A stretch of 64,000 bases of DNA from Gammaproteobacteria bacterium Ga0077536 (GTDB taxonomy: Bacteria; Pseudomonadota; Gammaproteobacteria; Ga0077536). Position 1 is the first letter of the stretch. Every line of letters starts with the position of its first letter. Made by a program: the position numbers and the translations under genes. Positions 40,270-50,450 of the stretch are shown here, in pieces. The DNA is taken from assembly GCA_001464935.1 (NCBI GenBank), contig LNEL01000050.1:86494-150493 (forward strand), in the 5' to 3' direction. The notes under the pieces were generated by a model. It was not told where the DNA came from, ran no database searches, and saw only the letters and a program-made list of their open reading frames with translations.

Positions 40270-40656
40270 TTAGTGCGTGTCGACGAGGATCGCGTCCACC
40301 TCGACCAGTGCGCCGCGCGGCAGCGCGCTGACCTGCACCGTGGCACGCGCAGGAAAGGGCTCGTTGAAGCAGCGTGCCATCGCGGCGTTGACCTGTGGGA
40401 AGTTCGCGAGATCGGTGAGATACACCGTGAGCTTGACCGCGTCGTCGAGGCTCGCGCCGGCGGCCTTCGCGACCGCCGCGAGATTCGCAAACACCTGTTC
40501 GATCTGTGCCTCGATACCGCCGCCGACGATCTCCATCGTCGCCGGCGACAGCGGAATCTGGCCCGACAGGTAGACGGTGTCGCCGGCCCGGACTGCCTGC
40601 GAATAGGCGCCGATTGCCTGCGGGGCCTCGGCGGTGGAAATGACGGATTTGCTCAT
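40270..40656 (-). CDS. ridA: Enamine/imine deaminase RidA
   Basis: A 128-residue RidA/YjgF protein that hydrolyses reactive 2-aminoacrylate-type enamines. Signature residues are visible: [20 protein letters not shown] at the N-terminus and [20 protein letters not shown] at the C-terminus, containing the catalytic Arg. It sits between spoT and recG, its common place in gammaproteobacteria. The serine dehydratase at 15380 belongs to the iron-sulfur type and so would not be its source of enamine. Confidence 0.95.
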   Translation of the reverse strand: MSKSVISTAEAPQAIGAYSQAVRAGDTVYLSGQIPLSPATMEIVGGGIEAQIEQVFANLAAVAKAAGASLDDAVKLTVYLTDLANFPQVNAAMARCFNEPFPARATVQVSALPRGALVEVDAILVDTH

Positions 40657-40719
40657 GCGGCTCCCTCTGTCTTCAAACTGCGGACTGCCGCGCGGCGGGG
40701 CCGCGTGCGGCGGGGGTTC

Positions 40720-42882
40720 TCAGGCTTTCTTGCGCGCGACGCGCACCACGGTCTTCACGCCGCGCACGGTGCGGATCACGTCGGCGAGATGTTTGCGGTC
40801 GCGCACGTTGATCACGAAACGGATGTTGCTGTTGCGTTCGTTGCGTTCGGAAATCGTCACGTCTTCGATGTTGGCGTTCGCATCCGCGACGGCCGAGGCT
40901 ATCGTCGCCAGCACGCCGCGGCGATTGATCACGTCCAGCGACAGCTCGACGCTGAACTCGCGTTCGACGTTCGGCGCCCATTGCACGTCGATCCACTTTT
41001 CGGGCGCGCTGCGGTAGTCGGCGACATTCGCGCAGCCCTGCTGATGCACCACGATGCCGCGGCCGGCCGTCATGAAGCCGATGATCGAATCGCCCGGCAG
41101 CGGATAACAGCACTTCGGGAAGGTGACGACCATGCCCTCGGTGCCGCGGATCGCGAGCGGCACCGGTGGCTTGGCATTCGCGCTGGCCCGGCGGCGGGCC
41201 AGTGCCGGGTCGTCGGGCGGTTCGAGGTCTTCGGGCAGCAGCATGCGCACGACGAGCGGCGCCGGCCGGTTGCCGAGGCCGATCTCGGTATACAGACGTT
41301 CGAGGTTCTCGAGCTTGAAATTGCCGAGCACCTTGGCCACGAGTTCCGGGTCGACGCGCTCGACGGACAGTCCGTGCGATTCGAGTTCGCGTTCGAGCAT
41401 GCGCTTGCCGAGCGTGCGCGCCTCGTCGATCTGCAGGTTCTTCAGATAGTGGCGAATCGTCGCGCGCGCCTTGCCGGTGACGACGAAGGTCAGCCACGAC
41501 GGGTTCGGCCGCGCGCCGGGCGCGGTGACGATCTCGACCGTCTGCCCGGTTTCCAGCGGCGTGCGCAGCGGTGCGAGCTGGCGATTGATGCGACAGGCCA
41601 CACAGCTGTTGCCGAGGTCGGTGTGGATCGCGTACGCGAAATCGACGGCCGTCGTGCCGCGCGGCATCGGCAGGATCTCGCCTTTCGGCGTGAAGACGTA
41701 GATCTCGTCCGGGAACAGATCGATCTTCACGTTCTCGAGGAATTCCTCGGAGTTGCCGGCCTGCTGCTGCATCTCGAGGATGCCACGCAGCCATTCGCGC
41801 GCGCGCTTGTTGGCGCTGCGCGCCGCGCCGTCGCCGGTCTTGTACAACCAGTGCGCGGCGATGCCGGCCTCGGCGACCTGGTCCATTTCATTGGTGCGGA
41901 TCTGCACTTCGATTGGCACGCCGAACGGCCCGAACAGCACCGTGTGCAGTGACTGGTAGCCGTTCGCCTTCGGGATCGCGATGTAGTCCTTGAACTTGCC
42001 CGGCACCGGCTTGTACAGGCTGTGCAGGATGCCGAGGGCGCGATAGCAGGTGTCGACCGAGTCGACGATCACGCGAAACGCGTAGACGTCGTTCACGCCG
42101 GAGAAGCCGGTGTGCTTCTCCTTCATCTTCTGATAGATGCTGTACAGGTGCTTCTCGCGGCCCAGCACGTGCGCCACCAGGCGCTCCTGCCGCAGATGGC
42201 GCTTGATGCGATCCTTGATCTTGTCGACGACTTCCTTGCGGTTGCCGCGGATGCGCATCATCTCCTGCCGGATCACCTTGCGGCGCAGCGGGTAGAGCGT
42301 CGCGAAGCCGAGCTCTTCGAGTTCGAGCCTGATCTGGTTGATGCCGAGGCGCTGGGCGATCGGGGCGTAGATTTCGAGCGTCTCGCGCGCGATGCGCCGG
42401 CGCTTGTCCGGCCGCAGCGCGCCCAGCGTGCGCATGTTGTGCAGGCGGTCGGCGAGTTTGACCAGAATCACGCGGATGTCGTCCGCCATCGCCATCAGCA
42501 TGCGCTGGAAGTTGCGGGCCTGGGTTTCCGCCTGGGACTCGAATTCGAGCTGCGTCAGCTTCGACAGGCCGTCGACGATGCCGGCGACTTCGGCGCCGAA
42601 CTCTTCGGTCACCCGGTCGCGGTCGATCGGCGTGTCTTCGATGACGTCGTGCAGGATGGCCGCGATCAGGGTCTCGTGGTCCATGTGCATGTCCGCAAGG
42701 ATGCACGCGACTTCGAGCGGATGCTGGATATAGGGTTCGCCGGACGCGCGGCGCTGGCCTTCGTGGGCCACGGCACCGAATTCGTAGGCGCGGCTGATCT
42801 GGGAGATCTGCTCTGGCTGCAGGTACGGGCGCACCCGTGCGCAGAGGTCGTCGATCCGGAGGAGTTCAGCCTGGGCGTTCAT
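40720..42882 (-). CDS. spoT: Bifunctional (p)ppGpp synthetase/hydrolase
   Basis: A 720-residue SpoT/Rel enzyme. The hydrolase HD domain has HD at residues 78-79 in AILHDVIEDTP. The synthetase region contains KFKDYIAIPKANGYQSLHTV and IEVQIRTNEMD. A KxKD-type motif, not the ExDD of RelA, precedes YIAIPK, which fits a bifunctional SpoT. TGS (FTPKGEILPMPRGTTAVDFA) and C-terminal ACT (NIRFVINVRDRKHLADVIRT) domains are present. It controls the stringent response. It sits in the gmk-rpoZ-spoT-ridA-recG order. Confidence 0.96.
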   Translation of the reverse strand: MNAQAELLRIDDLCARVRPYLQPEQISQISRAYEFGAVAHEGQRRASGEPYIQHPLEVACILADMHMDHETLIAAILHDVIEDTPIDRDRVTEEFGAEVAGIVDGLSKLTQLEFESQAETQARNFQRMLMAMADDIRVILVKLADRLHNMRTLGALRPDKRRRIARETLEIYAPIAQRLGINQIRLELEELGFATLYPLRRKVIRQEMMRIRGNRKEVVDKIKDRIKRHLRQERLVAHVLGREKHLYSIYQKMKEKHTGFSGVNDVYAFRVIVDSVDTCYRALGILHSLYKPVPGKFKDYIAIPKANGYQSLHTVLFGPFGVPIEVQIRTNEMDQVAEAGIAAHWLYKTGDGAARSANKRAREWLRGILEMQQQAGNSEEFLENVKIDLFPDEIYVFTPKGEILPMPRGTTAVDFAYAIHTDLGNSCVACRINRQLAPLRTPLETGQTVEIVTAPGARPNPSWLTFVVTGKARATIRHYLKNLQIDEARTLGKRMLERELESHGLSVERVDPELVAKVLGNFKLENLERLYTEIGLGNRPAPLVVRMLLPEDLEPPDDPALARRRASANAKPPVPLAIRGTEGMVVTFPKCCYPLPGDSIIGFMTAGRGIVVHQQGCANVADYRSAPEKWIDVQWAPNVEREFSVELSLDVINRRGVLATIASAVADANANIEDVTISERNERNSNIRFVINVRDRKHLADVIRTVRGVKTVVRVARKKA

Positions 42883-42984
42883 GCCGCGCGAGCCTCCGCC
42901 CTAGGTTCAGGGTGCTGGCGCGGCGGCCGCGGCGGGCGGCCGGCTGGGGAGTGATGGCGGCGCGTCACGCCGCGCGGCCCCGGG

Positions 42985-43266
42985 TCAGGGATAGTCGGGC
43001 GGCGTCGGTTCCTGCGCCAGGAATTCGGCCGCCAGTTCAAATTCCTCGGCTGCGCGCTGCTTCGCGTCCAGTTCGTCGAGAATTTGGATGTTCATGAGTC
43101 CCGCGGCGATTTCGCGCAGCGCGACGACGGTCGGTTTGTCGCCTTCTTCCTGCACCAGCGACTGGGCGCCGCGGGCGATCTGACGGGCGCGACGGCTGGC
43201 GGTGACGACCAGTTCGAAGCGGTTTTCGACGAACGGCAGACAGTCTTCTACGGTGATCCGGGCCAT
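42985..43266 (-). CDS. rpoZ: RNA polymerase omega subunit
   Basis: A 93-residue protein with the RpoZ N-terminus [20 protein letters not shown] and the core [32 protein letters not shown]. It aids assembly of RNA polymerase and forms part of the ppGpp site in proteobacteria, fitting its position upstream of spoT, 102 bases away. Confidence 0.97.
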   Translation of the reverse strand: MARITVEDCLPFVENRFELVVTASRRARQIARGAQSLVQEEGDKPTVVALREIAAGLMNIQILDELDAKQRAAEEFELAAEFLAQEPTPPDYP

Positions 43267-43312
43267 CGTGTTCTCGCTGAAAGGCTGGGGGGGAATACGG
43301 CCTGTCAGGATA

Positions 43313-43954
<642 letters not shown>

Positions 43955-43976
43955 TCAGTGGAGCGCGGCGTGCGCC

Positions 43977-44821
43977 TTATTCGATGTTCTGAATCTGTTC
44001 GCGGATCTGCTCGATCAGCACCTTCAGCTCGACCGACGCGCCGGAAGTGTCGATATGCGCCGACTTCGAGCCGAGGGTGTTCGCTTCGCGATTGAGCTCC
44101 TGCATCAGGAAATCGAGGCGACGCCCGATCGGCTGGGTCTGCTGCATCACGCGGGTGACTTCGCCGAGGTGCGCCTCCAGACGATCGAGCTCCTCGGCGA
44201 CGTCGAGCCGCTGGATCAGCAGCGCGCATTCCTGTTCGATGCGCACCGGGTCCAGCGTGCCCGCCAGTTCCTCGATGCGCGCGGCATGGCGGGTGCGGAT
44301 GGACTGGATGATTTCCGGCACGCGGACCCGCAGGCACAGCGGCCGAGCACGAGATCCTTCAGCGCCGAGCCTTCGCGCTCACGGGTGTCGACGAGCTGAT
44401 CGAGCGCGCGTTCGAGCTGCGCGAGCAAGGCCTGTGACAGTTCGTCGAAATCGACTTCCGGCGTTTCGAGCACGCGCGGCCAGCGCAGGACATCGAGAGG
44501 ATTCAGCGGGGCGGCCTGCTGGTCCATCAGCCGCCCGATGTTCTGCGCGGCCTCGACGATCTGGCGCGCGAGATCGGTATTGACCCGCAGCTGGCCGGCT
44601 TCGCCGCCGGCCGCTTCGAGCCTCAGCACCGCATCGACCTTGCCGCGATTGCAGCGTTTGCCGATCCGCGCGCGGACTTCACCCTCGAGCACCCTGAACT
44701 CCTCGGGCAGCCGCAGGCCAACCTCGAGGTAGCGATGATTGACCGACCGCAGCTCCCACATGGCGCGGCCCCATGTGCCCGTCGTTTCGAGCCGGGCAAA
44801 CGCGGTCATGCTGCGCGCCAT
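43977..44821 (-). pseudogene. yicC: YicC family protein (stress-linked endoribonuclease family), frameshifted
   Basis: Two reading frames together make one YicC protein. The N-terminal part starts at ATG 44821 (AGGAG site): MARSMTAFARLETTGTWGRA, RSVNHRYLEVGLRLPEEFR, through REGSALKDLVLGR. The C-terminal part is in the next frame from about 44340: VPEIIQSIRTRHAARIEEL, LDVAEELDRLEAHLGEV, RRLDFLMQELNREANTLGSK, IEQIREQIQNIE. Compared with E. coli YicC, about seven residues are missing at the join, consistent with loss of about 22 bases. The same gene is intact in most relatives, so either this strain has lost it or the assembly is wrong here. Confidence 0.8.
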
Positions 44822-45003
44822 CGGGATCTCCTGCTGCATCGAGGTGTCAGCCATCTTAACAGGCTGGTGAACACGGCCGCGAGCGCGCCGACCGCCCGGC
44901 GCGCCGGGCGGGGAGCGCAGGCCGCCCCGCACGCACGGGCAGTGCGCGCCGCGGGTGCCGGGGGCCGCGGACGCTGGGGGGCGTCGCGCCCGCGCGATGC
45001 CCC

Positions 45004-45009
45004 TATAAT
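45004..45009 (+). promoter_or_regulatory. -10 box upstream of rph
   Basis: A perfect TATAAT 30 bases before the rph ATG in the yicC/rph divergent spacer. No good -35 hexamer is seen at 16-18 bases upstream. Confidence 0.45.
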
Positions 45010-45038
45010 CGACGCTCATCCCAGCCCGGAACATCAGC

Positions 45039-45764
45039 ATGAGCAAACGACCCAGCGGACGCGCCGCAGACGAACTGCGCCAGGTGCGCTTCACCCGCCA
45101 CTTCACGATGCACGCGGAAGGGTCCGTGCTGGTCGAGTTCGGCAACACGCGCGTGCTGTGCACGGCGACGATCGAGGACAAGCCGCCGTCGTGGCTGAAG
45201 GGGCAGGGGCTGGGCTGGGTGACGGCCGAATACGGCATGCTGCCGCGGGCGACGCACACGCGCTCGCGCCGCGAAGCCGCGCAGGGCAAGCAGGGTGGTC
45301 GCACGCAGGAGATCCAGCGCCTGATCGGGCGCGCGCTGCGCGCGGTCGTCGACCGCGAAGCGCTCGGTGAACGCTCGATCGTCGTCGACTGCGATGTGCT
45401 GCAGGCCGACGGCGGCACGCGCACGGCGTCGATCACCGGCGGCTATGTCGCGCTGGTCGATGCCGTCAACCATCTGCGCAAGCAGCGTTCGATCGCGCGC
45501 AATCCTATCCATGGCGCGATCGCCTCGGTATCCGTCGGCATCTGCCAGGGCGTGCCGGTGCTCGATCTCGACTACGCCGAAGACTCCAGTGCCGAAACCG
45601 ACATGAACGTGGTGATGAACAACGCCGGCCACTTCGTCGAAGTACAGGGCACGGCCGAAGGTCATGCGTTCCGGCCCGATGAACTGAACGCGATGCTCGA
45701 GCTCGCGGGCAAGGGCATCCGCGACCTGCTCGCCGCGCAGGAGCGCTGCCTTGCCGAAGGCTGA
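45039..45764 (+). CDS. rph: Ribonuclease PH
   Basis: A 241-residue phosphorolytic 3'-exonuclease for tRNA maturation. The opening [79 protein letters not shown], and [20 protein letters not shown] are all standard. It begins the rightward rph-rdgB-hemW operon, divergent from yicC, the order commonly seen in gammaproteobacteria. Confidence 0.97.
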   Translation: MSKRPSGRAADELRQVRFTRHFTMHAEGSVLVEFGNTRVLCTATIEDKPPSWLKGQGLGWVTAEYGMLPRATHTRSRREAAQGKQGGRTQEIQRLIGRALRAVVDREALGERSIVVDCDVLQADGGTRTASITGGYVALVDAVNHLRKQRSIARNPIHGAIASVSVGICQGVPVLDLDYAEDSSAETDMNVVMNNAGHFVEVQGTAEGHAFRPDELNAMLELAGKGIRDLLAAQERCLAEG

Positions 45765-46368
45765 GCGCGCGCTGGTTCTCGCGACCGGCAATGCCGGCAA
45801 GGTCCGTGAACTGTCCGCGCTGCTCGCGGACAGCGCCTGGCAGGTCCGGCCGCAGTCGGACTTCGGGGTCAGCGAAGTCGAGGAAACGGGGCTCAGCTTC
45901 GTCGAGAACGCGCTGCTGAAGGCGCGCAATGCCGCACAGCAGACCGGCCTGCCGGCGATTGCCGACGATTCCGGCCTCGTCTGCGACGCGCTCGACGGCG
46001 CGCCCGGCATCTACTCGGCGCGCTATGCCGGGCCCGGGGCCAGCGACGCGGCGAATGTGCAGAAACTGCTCGCGGCGTTGGCCGGGGTGCCCGCAGGCGC
46101 GCGCCGGTGCCGCTTCGTGTCCGTGATGGTGTACCTCGCGCACGCCGCCGATCCCTGTCCGCTGATTGCGCAGGGCCGCTGGGAAGGCCGCGTCGCGACG
46201 GCCGCACGCGGCGACGGCGGATTCGGCTATGACCCGGTGTTCCTGGTTGGTGACGGCGGGGACACGGCCGCCGAACTCGACCCCGCGCGCAAGAACGCGC
46301 TGAGCCATCGCGGCCAGGCGCTGCGCGCGCTGGTCGCGCAGATCCGTGCCGCCGATGCCGGCGCCTGA
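45751..46368 (+). CDS. rdgB: Inosine/xanthosine triphosphate pyrophosphatase
   Basis: A 205-residue Ham1/RdgB enzyme that removes dITP and XTP from the nucleotide pool. Seen: [81 protein letters not shown] and [14 protein letters not shown]. The start is TTG at 45751, overlapping the end of rph by 14 bases; no ATG or GTG fits. Confidence 0.96.
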   Translation: MPKAERALVLATGNAGKVRELSALLADSAWQVRPQSDFGVSEVEETGLSFVENALLKARNAAQQTGLPAIADDSGLVCDALDGAPGIYSARYAGPGASDAANVQKLLAALAGVPAGARRCRFVSVMVYLAHAADPCPLIAQGRWEGRVATAARGDGGFGYDPVFLVGDGGDTAAELDPARKNALSHRGQALRALVAQIRAADAGA

Positions 46369-47545
46369 CGTCCGGTCACTGCCGCTCGCGCTCTACGCCC
46401 ACCTGCCGTGGTGCGTGCGCAAATGCCCGTACTGTGACTTCAACTCGTTCACGCGCGACGGTGCGATTCCGGAAGACGATTACATCGCGGCGCTGCTGGC
46501 CGATCTCGATGCCGATCTCGTGCATGCCGCCGGCCGCCCGCTGGTGTCGATGTTCATCGGTGGCGGGACGCCGAGCCTGTTTTCGGGCGACGCCATCGCG
46601 CGCCTGCTCGACGGCATTCGCGCCCGCCTGAGCTTCGTGCCCGACGCGGAGATCACGCTCGAAGCCAATCCCGGTGCGGTCGACGCGCAGCACTTCGCCG
46701 GCTACCGGCGCGCGGGCGTGAACCGGCTGTCGATTGGCGTGCAGAGCTTTCGTGCCGAACAGTTGCGCCGCCTCGGCCGCGTGCACGATGTCGCCGACAT
46801 CGATTGCGCAATCGACACCGCCCGCGCGGCCGGTTTCGACAACTTCAATCTCGACCTCATGCACGGCCTGCCCGGCGACGCGCCTGACGACGCGTTGCGC
46901 GATCTCGAGCGCGCGCTTGCCTGCGCACCGCCACACCTGTCTTGGTACCAGTTGACGCTGGAACCCGGCACCGCGTTCGGCCGTCGTCCGCCGCCGCTCC
47001 CGCCGCACGATCGCATCGCCACGGAGTTCGAACGCGGCTGCGCGCTGCTCGAGGCGGCAGGTTTTCAGCGCTACGAGATTTCCGCCTTCGCGCAGCCCGG
47101 GCGCGAGGCACGACACAACGTGAACTACTGGGCCTTCGGTGACTACTTCGGCATCGGTGCCGGCGCGCACGGCAAGCTGACGACGGCCGCAGGCCTCGTG
47201 CGCACCGAGAAGCGGCGTCAGCCGGCCGCGTACATGAAGGCGGCGCTGGGCGGCAAGGCAGCGGGCACCACGCACGCCGTCGCGCCCCGTGAACTCGTGA
47301 TCGAGTTCATGCTGAACGCCTTGCGCCTGCGGCAGGGTTTCGAGCGCGACTGGCTGTTCACGCGCGGGCGCATTGCGGCCGGCGACGTCGAACCGCTGAT
47401 GGCCGACGCCGTGCGCCGCGGCTGGCTCGTCGACGACGGCCGGCGCTGCATGCCGACCGAACTCGGCTTCCGCTTTCTGAACGATCTGCAGCTGCTGTTC
47501 ACGCCCGAGCCGGCAGACGACGACGCTGGGCCGACAGCCCCGTAG
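46355..47545 (+). CDS. hemW: Radical SAM family heme chaperone HemW
   Basis: A 396-residue radical SAM protein. The cluster motif CxxxCxxC is in LPWCVRKCPYCDFNS near residue 23. FIGGGTPSLFSG, EANPGAVDAQHFAGYRRAGV and NRLSIGVQSFRAEQLRRLGR follow. The C-terminal HemN-type domain is present. HemW hands heme to membrane targets (family knowledge); older annotation calls it an oxygen-independent coproporphyrinogen oxidase. It overlaps rdgB by 14 bases. A GTG nine bases upstream is an alternative start. Confidence 0.94.
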   Translation: MPAPDVRSLPLALYAHLPWCVRKCPYCDFNSFTRDGAIPEDDYIAALLADLDADLVHAAGRPLVSMFIGGGTPSLFSGDAIARLLDGIRARLSFVPDAEITLEANPGAVDAQHFAGYRRAGVNRLSIGVQSFRAEQLRRLGRVHDVADIDCAIDTARAAGFDNFNLDLMHGLPGDAPDDALRDLERALACAPPHLSWYQLTLEPGTAFGRRPPPLPPHDRIATEFERGCALLEAAGFQRYEISAFAQPGREARHNVNYWAFGDYFGIGAGAHGKLTTAAGLVRTEKRRQPAAYMKAALGGKAAGTTHAVAPRELVIEFMLNALRLRQGFERDWLFTRGRIAAGDVEPLMADAVRRGWLVDDGRRCMPTELGFRFLNDLQLLFTPEPADDDAGPTAP

Positions 47546-47569
47546 CACTGTGCCTGTGTCGACAAGCGC

Positions 47570-47575
47570 TATAGT
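47570..47575 (+). promoter_or_regulatory. -10 box next to the alcohol dehydrogenase start
   Basis: TATAGT ends seven bases before the ATG at 47582, so transcription could start at or next to the first codon. There is no ribosome binding site between, and no clear -35 box. This is a possible leaderless promoter. Confidence 0.3.
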
Positions 47576-47581
47576 CGGCAG

Positions 47582-48610
47582 ATGAGCCATGCGCCCGTGA
47601 TGACCGCGATGTGCCTCGACGCCCCCGGGCGGCCCCTGACCGCGCGCGAACTGCCGGTGCCGACGCCGGCCGCCGATGAAGTGCTGATCGAAGTATCGGC
47701 GTGCGCGGTGTGCCGCACCGATCTGCACATCGTCGATGGTGAGCTGACCGCGCCGAAGCTGCCGCTGATTCCGGGCCACGAAATCGTCGGACGAATCGTC
47801 GACACCGGGCGCGAGGTGGAGCGCCTGCGCGTCGGCATGCGGGTCGGTGTGCCGTGGCTCGGCGCGACCTGCGATACCTGTGAGTATTGTCGCAGCGGTC
47901 GCGAAAACCTGTGCCCGTCGGCGCGCTTCACCGGCTATCAGCGCGATGGCGGCTATGCCGCGTACACCGTGGCGAAGGCCGACTACAGCTTCGAGATCAA
48001 GGGTGACTACACCGACGCCGAAGCGGCGCCGCTGCTGTGCGCAGGCCTGATCGGCTATCGCTGTCTGCGCAAGGCAGGCGACGCGCGGCGGCTGGGGATC
48101 ATGGGCTTCGGCGCCGCGGCGCACATCCTCGCGCAGGTCGCGCGCTACGAGGGCCGCGAGATCTATGCGTTCACGCGGCCCGGCGACGTCACGGCGCAGG
48201 CTTACGCACGCGGCCTGGGGGCAGTATGGGCGGGTGACGCGAACGACGTCGCGCCCGTGCCGCTCGACGCGGTCATCATCTTCGCGCCGGTTGGTGCCCT
48301 GGTGCCGCTTGCGCTGCGCAGTGTGGTACCGGGCGGGCGCGTCATCTGCGGCGGCATCCACATGAGCGACATCCCCGCGTTTCCGTACTCGATTCTGTGG
48401 GGCGAACGGCGCCTCGAGTCGGTGGCGAACCTGACGCGGCGTGACGCCATCGAGTTCCTCGACCTGGCGCCCCGCGTGCCGGTGCGCACGGACGTGACCG
48501 TGCTGCCGCTCGTGGACGCCAACCTGGCGCTGGACCGTCTGCGCGCCGGCGAACTGAGTGGCGCCGCGGTCCTGCAATGCCGACCACGCGCGGCGGGAGA
48601 CGGCGCCTGA
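47582..48610 (+). CDS. Zinc-dependent alcohol dehydrogenase (AdhP/AdhA-like MDR)
   Basis: A 342-residue medium-chain dehydrogenase. Catalytic zinc ligands lie in SACAVCRTDLHIVDG and IPGHEIVG. The structural zinc site is the four-Cys block CDTCEYCRSGRENLC. The NAD(P) site is degenerate: LGIMGFGAAAHILAQVA replaces the usual GxGxxG. It is a single gene 36 bases after hemW. It resembles the branch annotated as zinc-binding alcohol dehydrogenases acting on primary alcohols; the substrate is not determined. Confidence 0.88.
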   Translation: MSHAPVMTAMCLDAPGRPLTARELPVPTPAADEVLIEVSACAVCRTDLHIVDGELTAPKLPLIPGHEIVGRIVDTGREVERLRVGMRVGVPWLGATCDTCEYCRSGRENLCPSARFTGYQRDGGYAAYTVAKADYSFEIKGDYTDAEAAPLLCAGLIGYRCLRKAGDARRLGIMGFGAAAHILAQVARYEGREIYAFTRPGDVTAQAYARGLGAVWAGDANDVAPVPLDAVIIFAPVGALVPLALRSVVPGGRVICGGIHMSDIPAFPYSILWGERRLESVANLTRRDAIEFLDLAPRVPVRTDVTVLPLVDANLALDRLRAGELSGAAVLQCRPRAAGDGA

Positions 48611-48658
48611 TTCAGCGCCGACCCCCGCGCCGCGCGGCGCGCCCGCTGACGCTCGCGA

Positions 48659-50263
48659 CTACGCCCGCCGCCGTCGGAGACCCAACGCGGCGATCGCGCT
48701 GCCGAGCAGCCACACGGCGCCCGGCACGGGCACCGGCTGTACGCTGTAGAGCGTGGTGGTGCCGCTGACTTCGCTGGCCACCGCCAGATAACCCTTGCCG
48801 CCGTCGGTGAAGAAGCTGAGCCCTTCGGGGCCGACATCGCCGGCGGTGAACAACATCTCGAGGAAGCTCGGGCGCGCGCGATCGCTCAGATCCCACACCA
48901 TCACCGCGTTGCTGCGTTCGAGGCCGAGGAACAGCAGGGTCTTGTCACCGAGCGTGCCGATCACGGCGCTCTCCGGTTCCGGGCCCTTGTTGTCGCTGCG
49001 ACCGTCGTCCCACAGCGCCGGAAAGTCGGCCTTGATGATCTGTTCGAGCGAGTCGCCGGAATCGAACACGAGATTGCCGCTGGCGTCGAGGATCGAGAAC
49101 GAGCGGCCACCGAAGGCGAGCAACTGGTCGAGGTCGCCGTCGTTGTCGGTGTCGCCGGTGAGGCTCACGTTCAGGCGGCTCAGCTTGTCGTTGTTGGTGC
49201 GGTAGTCTGCGCCGTGGGCGGCCGTGAGCGCGGCGTCGAGCAGCGGGTCGATCGTCGCGTTGCCGACGCGGACTTCCTCCGCGAAGCCCGGCCAGTCCTC
49301 GCGCGCGTCGCCTTCGTTTGCGGTGACGTAGAACTGCTCGCCGTTCTGCGTGAAGCCCGCGATGCCGTCCGGCAGGACCATGCCCTTGACGTTCCATTGC
49401 TGGATGTTGCCGTTGAGGGCGGCATTGCCGGCACCGTCACGATCGGAGGCATCGATGCCGTTGCCCGGCAGGCTGTGGTCCTTCAGGCCCAGCGCCTTGA
49501 TGCCGGTGACGGTCGCCGTGGCGATGTCGATGATCGCAACTGCATTGTTCTCCTGCAGGGTGGCCATGGCCGTCGTGCCGTCGGCACTGACCGCGATGTA
49601 CTCGGGCTCGAGATTCAGCGCCGGCGTCTGGTTCGGCCCGAACAGGCGCACGCCGGCCGCCTTCAGCGCCGCGGCGTCGAAGCTGCTGAAACCCGCGGTG
49701 CTGACGGCGAACGTGGCGGCGTCGATGATGCTGACGGAACCCTCGGCGTCACCGGCCAGGCCGAGCGTGAAGTCGCGCGGCTCGCCTTCGTTCGCGACGA
49801 GCACGCGGCTGCCGTCCGGCGTGAACGTGACGGCATCGGGGTTGGCGCCGACGGTGACGTTCGCGAGCAGGTTCCGGCTCGTGGTGTCGTAGAACTGCAC
49901 GAGCCCGGGGTTGGTCTTCACCGGCGCCGTGATCGCGACCGCCGCCCTGCCGTTCGCGATCGTGACGCTGTTGACGCCGCCGACGCCCTGCAGGTCGAGG
50001 CTGGTGACGAAGCTGCCGTCGAGGTTCAGCACGTCGATGCCGCTGCGGCCGACCGGGTCGTCGACATTCGCGTCCGTGCCGACGATCCACAGCTGGCGGT
50101 TCATCGCATCGAAGGACAGGATTTCCGACCCCTGGGCCTGCGACAGGGCATTGGCCGTGTGGGTGAACGTCCACTCGTGGGCGAAGTTGAAGGGGCCGGC
50201 TGCCTGGGCCGACGTGAAGGCACAACAGGCGGCGATGCCTGCGGCGACGCGCGTCAATTTCAT
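48659..50263 (-). CDS. Choice-of-anchor I family beta-propeller protein with VPVPG C-terminal sorting signal
   Basis: A 534-residue exported protein. The signal peptide ends near SAQA (residue 21). The body is a beta-propeller: SEILSFDAMNRQLWIVGTDA, GANPDAVTFTPDGSRVLVAN, EPEYIAVSADGTTAMATLQE, and GFTQNGEQFYVTANEGDARE, matching the choice-of-anchor I group. A calcium-like loop DTDNDGDLDQ is present. The C-terminus is VPVPGAVWLLGSAIAALGLR followed by RRRA, a PEP/VPLPA-CTERM-like sorting signal. It shares this ending with the protein at 3436. Confidence 0.82.
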   Translation of the reverse strand: MKLTRVAAGIAACCAFTSAQAAGPFNFAHEWTFTHTANALSQAQGSEILSFDAMNRQLWIVGTDANVDDPVGRSGIDVLNLDGSFVTSLDLQGVGGVNSVTIANGRAAVAITAPVKTNPGLVQFYDTTSRNLLANVTVGANPDAVTFTPDGSRVLVANEGEPRDFTLGLAGDAEGSVSIIDAATFAVSTAGFSSFDAAALKAAGVRLFGPNQTPALNLEPEYIAVSADGTTAMATLQENNAVAIIDIATATVTGIKALGLKDHSLPGNGIDASDRDGAGNAALNGNIQQWNVKGMVLPDGIAGFTQNGEQFYVTANEGDAREDWPGFAEEVRVGNATIDPLLDAALTAAHGADYRTNNDKLSRLNVSLTGDTDNDGDLDQLLAFGGRSFSILDASGNLVFDSGDSLEQIIKADFPALWDDGRSDNKGPEPESAVIGTLGDKTLLFLGLERSNAVMVWDLSDRARPSFLEMLFTAGDVGPEGLSFFTDGGKGYLAVASEVSGTTTLYSVQPVPVPGAVWLLGSAIAALGLRRRRA

Positions 50264-50450
50264 CGGGTACTCCTGAACCTTGGTTTTTATCGGGGTCTGC
50301 GGGGCCCTCGCTGCAACGGCGGGCGCGGGTTGCAGCCGAACATGACCGCTGCGTGACGGTCCTCGCGCAAAGCCGCCGCGGCGCTCAAGTCGACCCGACG
50401 CTCGCCGATAGCACCTCGTACAGCCCGAGCCCGCCCAGGAAAAAAACGCT

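Noticed and set aside
40245..40490. N-terminal extension of RecG into ridA
   Set aside because: The first ~82 codons are Ser/Arg-rich shadow of ridA on the same strand in another frame; GTG at 40244 gives the expected RecG length.
46376..48577. A 733-codon open frame on the minus strand opposite hemW and the alcohol dehydrogenase
   Set aside because: Same GC-driven shadow; the opposite strand carries hemW and an MDR dehydrogenase with all motifs.
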